The translations under genes were made by a program, and so were the position numbers. Of a DNA stretch of 64,000 nucleotides, positions 36,861 through 48,370 are shown piece by piece (the first letter of the stretch is position 1; the number at the start of each line of letters is the position of its first letter). Source of the stretch: Ciona intestinalis (Eukaryota; Chordata; Ascidiacea; Phlebobranchia; Cionidae); assembly GCF_000224145.3 (NCBI RefSeq), contig NW_004190455.1, forward strand, positions 85,602 through 149,601, read 5' to 3'. Below the pieces are notes generated by a model. That model searched no databases. It worked only from the letters and a program-made list of their open reading frames with translations, and had not been told where the DNA came from.

Positions 36861-39800
36861 ATGACAATTTTTCGAAAGCTGTTCGGTCGAACCAGGATAT
36901 TTTCAGTCAGATGCAAACGAAAGGTTGGGACGAACAGGTCGAAGAAATGTCTGGTCTCTATTACTGTGATGTTATTTATAGTTTTTGTTTATCAACAACG
37001 AGCGCAAAGGTTGGTGGTGAATTTGAAATAATACATTATCCGTATAGTAGGATGTGGTGACATTTTGACACCTTCAGCACATAATACCCAAATATCCTGA
37101 TTGAGTTTTAAACAATTAACAACGGTCTATGGAAGTCGTGAGGATACGGTTTTATAATTCTTTGAATTTTCTTTGTTTATTACTAAATAAAACGAGAAAA
37201 TAAATTGAAAATGTGTCCCGTCTTCCCCACCCTACTATATATTAATTGTTAGTGGGTTGATGAAACGATATGATATTCACGGTTACCTACCTATATATAC
37301 CTATGGCAATCAACTGGTCGTGCCGGCGTTAGCTTGTAAACCACAGCAGTTTTTGAGAAAGTACACTAATGTATTAGTCATGGGTGGTAAAGCATACAGT
37401 AACACAATTATTCTATCATTTGTCGTATTCTAACTACATAGTAATTACACCAAGCACGAAGTGTATGGAACATACGTGTTATAACGACTGACATTATAGT
37501 CTGATGGATTTATTGCAGCCACGCTTTTACTCGAGTAGCTTTTACCCGCAGCCTGTTTTAACAGCTGTCGTTTTGCTGCTGTAAATGCATTTCTCTTTGT
37601 TGTATTATATTATTTATTTTGGTCTTCGTTACTTTATTAAAAGAGATAAATAAAAATTATTTAGTGTTATGCTAATAGCCGCTCTCGTTGCCCCCACTCG
37701 AAAATACAGCAGTTACATTCATTAATTTATCCATATACTGTTCTACTTTAGATTTGTTCACCAAGTCAAATCATCGGCGTTGCTTTCGTTAAATACGACC
37801 CAATCCACGTTTAACTTAAGGTCAAATACGATAGTTAGCAATGCTGAAGGACCTCCAATACAACCTACGTTGGACTTGAAAAACTGTAGCAATAATGAGT
37901 TGGGTAAGACAAGGAATATTTTGCATATTTACTTTCATTGGTTATTTCCACCTTAACAATTAAAACGCTCTTTTAGAGTCGTCAGGATACGGTTATATAA
38001 TTGTCTAAATACTCTTTGTTTACTACCAAATGGGACAAAAAAGAGAATGAAAACATGTCCCTTACCTCACCATACCATAAATATAAAAAAGGGAATAAGT
38101 TTCATTCATCCATTTAGAACTGCCAGTTCAAACTACCACAATTGGCCATCAATCATGGCAGCAATATTCAATCACGGATAAATTAACACCTGTTGTAATA
38201 TATAGTAGGGTGGGGGAAGATGGGGCACCTTTAGCACATAATATCCAAATATCCTGATCGTGTTTTAAACAATTAACAACGTTCTATGGGAGTCGTGAGG
38301 ATATAGTTTTATAATTATTTGATTTTTCTTTGTTTTCTACCAAATAGAAAGTTAAAATAGAACGGAAAATTTCCTTTCTTTAATAAAGGTAACTTACTTT
38401 ATCCTCGCGTGGTCGGAAAACGACAGTCGTTACCACACGGGTTTAACACCTCAGGCCAGCTTACGAGTTACCATGTATGTTACTTCGTGGGTAATTATTT
38501 CTGTTAATTTGGACAACCCATCAGTGACCACTGGGTTGGAGAAATTGCCGTTAAGTGTCTTGCCCAAGGACTTTTCCCCCACCCTATAATGCTTATTGTT
38601 ATTTCAAAATTCAAGTTGGACCGATGGCCATTAACCCGAACATTACACCCAATTTTGACGAAGTGGAAAATGCATCAAGTATTCACTTGTTGAAGAATGG
38701 ATGTTATACGCCAACAACCTGCATACCAAGGTGGGATAAATACTTTATATTTGTGTTACTTACACCATATAGCATGGTACTGGTAACTTAGGTGGTAACT
38801 TACAAATCTTAGTGTATATACCATTTATGAACGATTGTAACTTGTTTATTCTCGCAACGACAGTCATTATAACACGGGTGTTATGTTTCATACACCTCTT
38901 GCTTACAAGTTACAGCGTATGTAACTTTGTGGGTGATTGTTTTTCTGTGTGGCTGATAATTTAGACAATCTAACAGTGACCACTGGGTTAGAGCCAACTA
39001 CAAGTGTCTTGGCCAAGCACACATATACGTCCACAATGATGGCAGAGACAACCTTATGCATACAACAATAGTGATAAAACATTTAGTTTATTGCAGGCAA
39101 AAAGTCGCTGTTATCATTCCGTTCAAAGAAAGAGATGCTCATCTAAAAACATTGTTGTTTTACCTTCACCCGATGTTGCAACGGCAGAAAATAAGTTACT
39201 GCATTTTCGTCGCTGAGCAGGTAAGAGGTGGAATTTACTTTAATATTTTAAAGCGTTTTTTTTTTTATTTAATGCACGATTTTTACAATCCTGCATGTAT
39301 AGTAGGGTGGAGTGAGATGTTTCATTCTCTTTTCTCGTCCCATTTAGTAGTATACAAAGAATACTTACAAAATTGTAGAACCGTATCCTCACGTCTCTAA
39401 AAGAGCGCTGGTAATTGTTTAAAAAACGATTAGAACATGGGGAGTATTATGCAATAACGGTATCCATCTTACACTCAGTAATATAACTATACGATTAAAA
39501 ACATAATTTTTTTTTTCTGATTCACAATTCACATTTTCTATTCGTGCAAATCGACAACATCAGGAAATGCGAGATTACGTGCTAACAGTATTATATACCA
39601 AACAATGGTATAAAATGCGACCATAAAATTTTATTAATTATCTTTTTTCTCAATTTTCATTTCTCTTTTATTTCAGTTCGACGATGGTCAGTTTAACAAA
39701 GCCATGATAATGAACGCTGCGTTTGAAGAAGCGATGAAACACGATTGGTTTGATTGTATTATATTTCATGACGTGGATATGATTCCAGAGGATGATAGGA

Positions 39801-42800
39801 ATCTTTATGTTTGTGGGGAACAGCCCCGTCATATTTCGCCAGGTATAACGTAGTTGAGTCGTATGAACATTTGTAAGTAATATAGTTGGGTGGGGGAAGA
39901 TGGGACACCTTTTCATTCTATTTTATCCTTCGATTTGGTAAAAAAAAACGAAGAATGTTTAAAGAATTATAAAACCGTATCCCCACGACTTCCATAGACC
40001 GTTGTTAATTGTTTAAAACACGATCAGAATAGTTTAATATTATATGCTAAAGGTGACCCATTGCCCATACACTACTAAATATGGCTAAGTGGTATATAAA
40101 AGTAATCGAACCTGTACCTTGGTTACAAGCTTACTAACCACACTAAGTTACAACGCTTTTAAATCATATTCCAATTCCACCATATTCACCACAGTAGCAA
40201 CAAAAATCCAACAACCCATTTACCCGGTTCAAGTTAAGTCCTTTATTTACCCACTACCGCATTCCTGTCATATCATATTCCCATTCCACCATGTTCTGAT
40301 TCATTTCCATTTCCACAGCCATTGACAAGTTCGATTACAAGTCCCATTACGGCACAGAGTTTGGAGGTGTGACCGGTATAACGCCTGCGCAATACAGGAA
40401 AGCTAATGGGCATTCCAACCAATTCTGGGGTTGGGGTGGAGAAGATAACGATATGGAGTTCCGTATATTTAACAGGTGGTTTATTTAACGTTAATAAGAG
40501 GCAAAGTAATATAGTAGGGTGGGGGAAGATAGGAAATCTCTTAACTCTATTTTTCGTCCCATTTGGTAGTAAACAAAGAACATTCAAAGAAATATAAAAC
40601 CATATCCTCACGACTTCCATAGACCGTTGTTAATTGTTTAAAACATGATCAGGATATTTGGATATTATGTGCTAAAGGTTTCCCATCTTCCTCCACCTTA
40701 CTGTATTAAATGGACACAGAGATATACGGGTATTTTGTTTCATATATATCTTGTACCCGCTTACCAGTTACCACGTATGTAACTTTGTGGGTGATTGTTT
40801 TTCTGCATATGGCTGACAGCATTAGTGACCACTGGGTTGGAGCAATTGCCTTTACCTATCTTACACCTACAAAGGTTTTATTCGGTTACGATGAGCGTCT
40901 AACGTTCGGTCACAGTACATATACCCATATATACAAAACCACAAGCTATATTAACTTGTTTTATTCCAGCGGGATGAAAATAATTCCATCTCCTTCTAAA
41001 ATTGGAAGATACAAAATGATCGTCCATACACACCCTTGGAAGTTCAGCGCAAACAAATTCCCGTGAGTAACTTTCTATAATTTGTGTTTTCGTTATTTTT
41101 TATTTTACATTAAATTCTGATTAAACAATTTTTAAACAAATATATAGTAGGGTGGGGAAGATGGAACACCTTTTCATTCTATTTTCTCTTCCCATTTGGT
41201 AGTAAACAAAGACCATTCAAAGAATTATGAAACCGTATCCTCACGACTCCCATAGACCGTTGTTAATTGTTTAAAACATGATCAGGATATTTGGATACTG
41301 TGTGCTAAAGGTGTCCCATCTTACCCCAACCCATCTTCCCCCACCCTACTCTATACCTTACATTTAAAAACCTTTAGCAGAGTTAGAAGCGGCTCCGGTA
41401 ATCGCTGTCTAAATAAATTCGCATATGTTGCTAACAAATTGATATCCACGCATTCTTTTCACTTAACATTATTGATCGTTTCTACAGAAAAAAACTTAAC
41501 TGACAGCAAGTTTTAGATTTCTAATTCCTTTTACAGAACCCGTTTAAACAAGACTCGCGTCGCGAGAGCGAAAACTGATGGTTTGTCCGACTTACAATAC
41601 CGCTTGGTTGGAAGCGAATCGAACCCTCTTTACACGAAGTGGTTTATCGATATTAGGAAGATTGAAGTTAAGCGGATAACTCTTTACATTGATGACAAAC
41701 CAGCCATGGATATTGACATCGAACCAGGTTGGTTGGCGGTTTGTTTTATGTATTTCGCATCAATTTATATTGGTACCTGTATATCGGGTAGCGGGTATGT
41801 GTTATATTTAAGTTGCATGTATACCAATCTTATATAGGGCTTATATATTATACTTGTAAATTATTTATCCTCGCGTGGCCGGAAAAAACAGTCGTTATAA
41901 CACGGGTGTTTTGTTTTATACACCTCGTGCCCGCTTACAAGTTACCACGTATGTAACTTATTTATCCTCGCATGGCGGGGCAACGACAGTCGTTATAACA
42001 CGGGTGTTCTGTTTCATACACCTCGTGCCCGCTTACCGCCATGTATGTAACTTTGTGAGTGATTGTTTTTTTTGACAACCCATTAGTGACCACTGGGTTA
42101 AAGCAATTGTTGTTAAGCGTCTTGCCCAAGCATACACATACATACACCTCCAATGGTGGTATGGCAACTCTTGTGTATAATAGTTCCCTGTATACCTATA
42201 TTTTGCTTATGGAGAGAGTGCTCTAAAGCGTTATACAAAGAAGTAATCGATTTTTAAATTTTCCAGGAAAATGTAGATGGGAGCGAGTCGAAGGAAAATA
42301 CTTAGATTTCAGCATCGAGTTAACGAACATAAAAGAAGCAGCGCCATTGGTTGAACGATATTTAAAAACAAAGAAACAAACCGTTGTCCCTCCGCATGTT
42401 AAGCTACCTTCTACCCCAACCTCGCAATTTCGGTTTTCTATCGTTGAAAACTTCGACGACGCGACCACTTTATGCGACAAGATCGCTCCTTTATGCGTGG
42501 GGGTTCAAAAGGAAAACAGCGAAGAGAAATACACGCTGCGACGCAGCAACATGCCGAGAAATATCGTTATAAGCGGCCCAGTGTTGGAAACCCCACCAAC
42601 CGAGGACCCTTCGTTCCCGTTTAACTTTACAAGCCCAAGACGAAAGCTGTTTTTCCCAAACAAGGTCGCCCATGTTAGATACTGCCCTGGGAGTTCGGGC
42701 GATTATCAAATGTTGAAGAAGACGATAAAAACGACGTATGCAGATTTCTCTATGCCGCAACATTGGTTCAAATTTGATGTTCAATTTACTGTAAGTATAT

Positions 42801-45800
42801 TTTTATATATTGGGGTATGCGTATACCGCGTATAATCCATCATTTATTTAACCTAGCGTAGCGGCCTAACGCAGAATTATATAGTAGGGTGGGGAAAGAT
42901 GGGACACCTTATCATTCTATTTTCTCGTCACATTTGGTAGTAAACAAAGAAAATTTTAATAATTATCAAACCGTATCCTCACGACTCCCATAGACCGTTG
43001 TTAATTGTTTAAAACACGATCAGGATATTTAGATAGTATATGCTATGGGTTCCCGTCTTTTCCCGCAGTATTATATAACAATGTATGTATGCTTGTCCTT
43101 AAATATTTACCTTTATAGGTTATAAAGTCGCCGTCCGCCTATATTTATTACAAGGACAGCAGATATTTCGAAGCCCAAACCAACAAAGAACAAAGTAAGT
43201 CTTGGTACCAAGTTATTACTTGAATAACGACAGTCGTTATAATACGGGTGTTTTGTTTCATACACCTCCTGCCAGCTTGCGAGTTACCACGTATATGTAA
43301 CTTATTCATCCTCACATGGCGGGGCAACGACAGTCGTTATAACACTGGTGTTCTGTTTCATACACCTCGTGTCTGCTTACGAGTTACCACGAATGTAACT
43401 TTTTTGGTGGTTGTATTTCTGCATGTCTGACACTTTTGGACAACCCATTAGTGACCGCTGGGCTGAAGCAATTCCCGTTACGTGTTTTGCCTAATTACAA
43501 ATATACGCTCACAATGGTGGCGGCGATCAGTCTCGAACCTGTACCATCCATGGTATAGAAGACATACGTTCCTCATCCACAGCGCAAAACTTTTTTTAAC
43601 TATCTTCATGTACTTACAGACACGTTCAGGTTTTCGTGGCCGGGAGGGAGGACGCCAAACTTCAACAACGTCGATACACCTCGAGAATATACTTTCCAAA
43701 CTACACAGTTCCCAATTTCTAACATACCAGGTCGGCATCGCTACGTATTATCCGAAACTTATGTTTTCATTCTCTTTCTTCGTCCCATTTAGTTGTAAAC
43801 AAAGACTATTTACATGATTATACAACAGTAATTGTGGCATAAAAAAAAAAACTAGTGGGGTGGGAGAAGATGGGACACTTTTTCTTTCTATTGTCTTGTC
43901 CCATTTGGTATTAAACAAAGAAAATTCAAATATAAAACCATATTCTTACGACTTTCATAGACCGTTGTTAATTGTTTAAAACACGATCAGGATATTTGAA
44001 TATTATGTGCTAAAGGTGTCCCATCTTCCCCCACCCAACTATATATATGATGAAGGGTGGGGGAAGATGGCCCATATTTTTATCTCCTTTCTCCGTCTAA
44101 TTTAATGATAATTGTTAAAGCTACGGGTTTATCACTAAATATACTGTAATCACTATATTGGAAGAACAATTGAGTCGTATGAACATTTGTAAGTAATATA
44201 GTTGGGTGGGGGAAGATAGGACACCTTTTCATTCTATTTTATCCTTCGATTTGGTAAAAAAAAACGAAGAATATTTAAATAATTATCAAACCGTTATTTC
44301 TCACGACTTCCATAGACCGTTGTTATAATTGTTTAAAACACGATTAGGAAATACGGGACGTAGGTGCTAACGGTACCATGGCCTACTCATTACAATGTGT
44401 AGGCGGATGCATTGAGTAGGCCATGACGGTGTTTATCGTATCCCCCCGTTATATTATTTGAAAAGTGTTTTTATCAAAGGTTGCTACTCTGTTGAAAGCA
44501 GGATCACCGATCATTTGAACCAACCCTTGTACCAGTGGAACTGGTGGTTTGAAGTTAGCAGTGGGAACAAGGAGATTGATGCTCGGTTAAGGGAGGAATA
44601 TTGGAGGTAAAACAATGGGTGGAACTTGTTTGTTTGGTTATCCTCGCATGGCGGGGCAACAACAATCGTTATAACACGGGTTTTCTGTTTTATACACTTC
44701 GTGTCTGCTTACAAGTTACCACGTATGTAACTTGTTTATCCTCGCATGGCGGGGCAATGACAGTCGCTATAGCACGAATGTTCTGTTTAGACTTCGTGTC
44801 CGATTACAAGTTACCACGAATGTAACTTATTTATCCTCGCATGGCGGGGCAATGACAGTCGCTATAACACAGGTGTTCTGTTTCATACACCTCGTGCCTA
44901 CTTACGAGTTACCACGCTCGTAGTTTGGTTGTTCTTTTTTGTGTATACCCTTTACGCAAGAATAAATCTAATAATCAAAAGACTTATTAACTCTTTGTTT
45001 CACAGAAACCGTTCAAAAGAACAAGCAATGAAAGCTAAGATGGCGCGAGCGGTGAGCATGCAACGAAGAAAGGATGCGATGGATCTGAAACGACAACGAG
45101 AACGAGAAAAGAAGATTGCTAAATTTCATGTAATTTTATAAAATTATTTTTACTTTAGGTTTAGCACGTCTATGTTTATTTACCGTACGGGGGTAAGATG
45201 GGATACCGTTAGCGCATTATATCCCACATTTTTCTGATCAGGTTTTAAACAATTAAAAACGTGCTGTTTCAGAGTGGACACAGTTATTTCTGTAAATATT
45301 TCTTGTTTACTACCAAATGGACGAACAAGGTGAATCAAAACATTCCCACTTTACCCCACCCTAATATACAGTAGAGTGGGGGAAGATGGGACACCTATTA
45401 ACTCTATTTTCTCGCCACATTTAGTAGTAAACAAAGAACATTCAAAGAATTATAAAACTATATGCCCAAGACTCCGATTGGTCGTTGTTAATTGTTTAAA
45501 ACACGATCAGGATATTCGGACATTATGTGCTAAAGGTGTCCCATCTTCCCCCACCCCACTCTATTCCCTTTTGTTGGTATTGTTTTTCAATAAAGCGCCA
45601 TTTTATTCAAAAAAACGGCACTCAACCTGTCGTATTTGTAATTTACTTTTTTTTCCAATTATTGTTTACAGATGTCGCTTAAAGAAATCACTCTACCACC
45701 TGCGGACAGATGGCCCAAAAAGGAAACAAACGTAAGAATTATTGATATAAATTGGCCTATTTAATCTGCTCGGGGAAGTGGCAGTCAAATTTGTCAACAC

Positions 45801-46203
45801 CCGTGTTATAACGACTGTCGATTCCCGCAATTTCCCTGCCATGCGAGGATAAATAAGTTACATAGGTGGTAACTCGTAAGCGGACATGAGGTGTATGAAA
45901 CAGAAAACCCGCGTTATAACAACTGTCAAAAGAGATGAAAAGGGATAAATAAGTTCAGAACAATCTCATTTTTATGAAACCTCCATTTACAAACAGGTTG
46001 ACACAGACGAAATAAACGAAGCAGTTGTTGTCGGCAACGGTCAAATCAAACCTTACGATCCAAACAACAGTTTGCCACCTGTCGTACAAGCGGTGGGAAA
46101 CACAAGAACTTACGAACCGAAAGTTGCCGTTAGTCGAAAATATCACACGGGTTTGCCGCAAAAACTACGAACTCATAATGTTAAAAATGGGGCAATTTAT
46201 TAG
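36861..46203 (+). CDS. Beta-1,4-galactosyltransferase-family protein with a roughly 400-residue C-terminal extension
   Basis: Golgi type II glycosyltransferase. Exons: 36861-37009, 37752-37903, 38616-38730, 39097-39220, 39677-39842, 40319-40475, 40970-41062, 41537-41727, 42267-42790, 43119-43194, 43620-43730, 44480-44606, 45006-45129, 45672-45731, 45997-46203; 791 residues. A short cytoplasmic basic tail and a membrane anchor (residues 30-46) precede the stem. The catalytic domain (about 102-380) has LVGPMAINPN, VAVIIPFKERDAHLKTLLFY, LHPMLQRQ, the metal motif D212-V-D214, FGGV, FWGWGGEDND and MIVH. Residue 249 before FGG is Glu where beta4GalT1 has Tyr. Residues 383-791 match nothing I know; they contain a Phe/Trp-rich segment and an Arg/Lys-rich helix (MQRRKDAMDLKRQREREKKI). 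Most longer introns carry MITE-A. Confidence 0.88.
37043..37240. mobile_element. MITE-A in galactosyltransferase intron 1
   Basis: TATAGTAGGATGTGGTGACA to CTTCCCCACCCTACTATAT. Repeat E lies downstream in the same intron (37545-37650). Confidence 0.85.
38202..38580. mobile_element. MITE-A left half fused to a SINE arm and body, intron 2
   Basis: Begins TATAGTAGGGTGGGGGAAGA, then departs after CCAAATAGAAAGTTAAAATA into a composite-SINE arm and the AACCCATCAGTGACCACTGG body. A TTTTCCCCCACCCTATAATG block, the missing MITE right end, reappears at 38573 after the SINE, so the SINE seems to have inserted into the MITE. Confidence 0.7.
38830..39055 (-). mobile_element. Composite SINE arm and body, intron 3
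   Basis: AACGACAGTCATTATAACAC, then GACCACTGGGTTAGAGCC and CAAGTGTCTTGGCCAAGCAC. Confidence 0.6.
39299..39484. mobile_element. MITE-A, degenerate, intron 4
   Basis: ATAGTAGGGTGGAGTGAGAT to CATCTTACACTCAGTAATAT. Confidence 0.75.
39881..40078. mobile_element. MITE-A, intron 5
   Basis: TATAGTTGGGTGGGGGAAGA to a weakened right end. About 28 bases of its left flank (GAGTCGTATGAACATTTGTA) are shared with the copy at 44195. Confidence 0.82.
40510..40706. mobile_element. MITE-A, intron 6
   Basis: TATAGTAGGGTGGGGGAAGA to CCATCTTCCTCCACCTTACT. Confidence 0.88.
41143..41355. mobile_element. MITE-A, intron 7
   Basis: TATAGTAGGGTGGGGAAGAT to CATCTTCCCCCACCCTACTC; the right end carries an extra short repeat of CCCATCTTACCCCAACCCAT. 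Confidence 0.88.
41850..42180 (-). mobile_element. Composite SINE, two arms and body, intron 8
   Basis: Two complete CGTTATAACACGGGTGTTTT/CT units and CATTAGTGACCACTGGGTTA. Confidence 0.68.
42880..43075. mobile_element. MITE-A, intron 9
   Basis: TATAGTAGGGTGGGGAAAGA to CGTCTTTTCCCGCAGTATTA. Confidence 0.85.
43215..43560 (-). mobile_element. Composite SINE, two arms, body and head, intron 10
   Basis: Includes GACCGCTGGGCTGAAGCAAT and a head with CGATCAGTCTCGAACCTGTA. Confidence 0.65.
43853..44046. mobile_element. MITE-A, intron 11, first copy
   Basis: TAGTGGGGTGGGAGAAGATG to CCATCTTCCCCCACCCAACT. Confidence 0.87.
44171..44450. mobile_element. MITE-A, intron 11, second copy with duplicated flank
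   Basis: The left flank and left half duplicate 39853-40030. The right half is replaced by a hairpin near 44376-44426, where GGCCTACTCATTACAATGTG meets ATTGAGTAGGCC. Confidence 0.7.
44636..44920 (-). repeat. Three tandem composite-SINE arms, intron 12
   Basis: Units at about 98-base period, each beginning TTATCCTCGCATGGCGGGGC. Confidence 0.8.
45185..45367. mobile_element. MITE-A, degenerate, intron 13
   Basis: GTACGGGGGTAAGATGGGAT to CCACTTTACCCCACCCTAAT; immediately adjacent to the next copy. Confidence 0.75.
45368..45566. mobile_element. MITE-A, intron 13, second copy
   Basis: CAGTAGAGTGGGGGAAGATG to CATCTTCCCCCACCCCACTC. Confidence 0.87.
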
Positions 46204-46207
46204 TTTA

Positions 46208-46388
46208 TTATAAGGGTGGGGTAAAACGGGACACCTTAGGTACATATTATCCAAATATCCGGATCGTGTTTTAAACAATTAACAACGGTCTATTGGAGTT
46301 GTGAGGATACGGTTTTATAATTTTTTGTTTGCTATCAATGGGACGAGAAAACAAAAATATGTCCCATCTTCCCCCACTCTACTGTAAT
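46208..46388. mobile_element. MITE-A, five bases after the galactosyltransferase stop
   Basis: TTATAAGGGTGGGGTAAAAC to CCATCTTCCCCCACTCTACT. Its position makes it 3' UTR sequence. Confidence 0.85.
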
Positions 46389-46482
46389 ACACAACTCTCA
46401 GGTCTGAAATCTTCACGTTTAATTCAGAGTGGTAGATTATAATGGCAATCATACATTACTGCTCTCATCGTTTTTGTTGCAA

Positions 46483-46660
46483 CTTTTTATTAGGCCTAGT
46501 TTAACAGCAAAACATTGGCGACCTAATTTCCGAAACTACATTTCACACAACTTTTGTAAGCATGCAATAAAATGATTTAACTTTTACAATAAAAGTCAGG
46601 TGTTTGTGAACCACTGTAGTAGACGACCCAAATCAAATGGTGACCCAGGGGTACATAAGC
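46483..46660 (-). mobile_element. hAT-like MITE relative
   Basis: Matches the interior of 12526-12716 (CATTTCACACAACTTTTGTA, GAACCACTGTAGTAGACGAC). The rest of 46660-47520 is AT-rich with short MITE-A fragments. Confidence 0.55.
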
Positions 46661-47519
46661 ATCATACTTTAGAATTATTATAATTATGGTCGAAAATTAA
46701 ACCCGTGTTAAAATCAAATGTACTTTATCAAATGTCTATTAGTTTTCGTGGCATGTTGTTATTTTAAACATGTTTTATGCCAAAATAAAAATGTACTATA
46801 CCTATTCGTGGTTATTTCGTCAATAAATGCTACAGAAAACAGTATTATATGTTAGAGTTGGATGGGGGGGAATTGGCAACTTTCCATTCCATTTGGTAAT
46901 AAAGATCTGCCAAAGTTGTCCCATGTTACCCCACAGTTTGGTTAAAACAACCACATAAATGCAGCAGCTGACAGGCAATACCAGAGTTTTCTTAATATAT
47001 ATATATAGTACTGTGGGGTAAGATGAATACTAATATAACCCAAAACCCAATATTTCGAATTATTTTATGTATGGCTGATAATTTAGACAACCCAATATTG
47101 ACCACTGGGTTGGAGCAATTACCACCAAATAATTACAACACGCATGGAAGTATGTTTTACTAAACGTAGTTTCCAACAAGTTAAAATCAAACTTTTATTT
47201 CGCAGTAGAATATTGGGTACAAATAGTTACATACGCAAATCACTTGTAAAAGACAGCGTTTAAAAGTAGGAGTCAAATATTCAACTTTTGCCGGTCTTAT
47301 TAAAACTTAAGAAAACAATATGATTGTTTAAATTTAATTGGAAAGTATTTTTTATGGATTGTAGATTTATTTTATTATAAGCAGAAAAACATAGCAGCGT
47401 TAATAATGTGTCTATGTACAATGAGAGTTCTACACGTGAATTCACCGGTAAACTAGAAATATATCAGTGGACAAGTTTGTGAAGGAATCAATTCTATTTC
47501 TTTCGTCTGGAAAATAAAA

Positions 47520-47990
47520 TATAATAAATGAATGTAACTTATTTATCCTCGCGTGGTGAGGCAACGACAGTCGTTATAACACTGGTGTTCTGTTTCATAC
47601 ACCTCGTGCCCGCTTACAAGTTACCACGTATGTAACTTATTTATCCTCGCATGGGGAAGCAACGATAGTCGCTATAACACTGGTGTTCTGTTTCATACAC
47701 CTTGTGCTCGCTTACAAGTTACCACGCATGTAACTTGTTTATTCAACCATGGCGGGGCAACGATAGTCGTTATAACACCGGTGCTCTGTTTCACACACCT
47801 CGTGCTCGCTTACGAGTTACCATGTAGGTAGGCTTTGTAACTTTATGGTTATCGTTTTTCAGCATGGCTGGTAACCTAGACAAACCATCAGTGACCACTG
47901 GGTTGGACCAAATGGAAATAAGTGTTTTGCCCAAAGACAATAGTAGCAGCATCAAGCTTTGAACCCGGTATCCTCCACTTAAACAATTGC
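47520..47990 (-). mobile_element. Composite SINE with three tandem arms and body
   Basis: Units start at about 47537, 47635 and 47733, then GACCACTGGGTTGGACCAAA and a head fragment. Confidence 0.72.
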
Positions 47991-48370
47991 TCCAACCACT
48001 TTGGTGCGTCACCAGGTATAAATTACAACAAACCTACTTGCTTGAAGCCACAACTCCAGTATTGTTGCCGATTCCGTAAGCACACTAGAACAATATTATC
48101 AAACGGTTAGATAACATAGATAACTAAAAATTATTCATAAACTTTTAGCAATTAAATTGATTAAAAGTAATTTAAATATATTAATAAAAAAGACTACATG
48201 GCTTATGGCTATTGTAGCAGACAGGTTAAAAAACAGACTTATTTAATTATTCTTTAGTTTTTCCAATTTGCAAAGAATTTTCAATTTGTATTTCGGTTTA
48301 AATTTCTGTGAACCAATTCTAACTAAACACACAAACACAAATTATTAATATTTTTCTATACAGTTTAATG

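Noticed and set aside
42223-42784. Minus-strand open frames across the galactosyltransferase
   Set aside because: Antisense shadows of the long exon 9.
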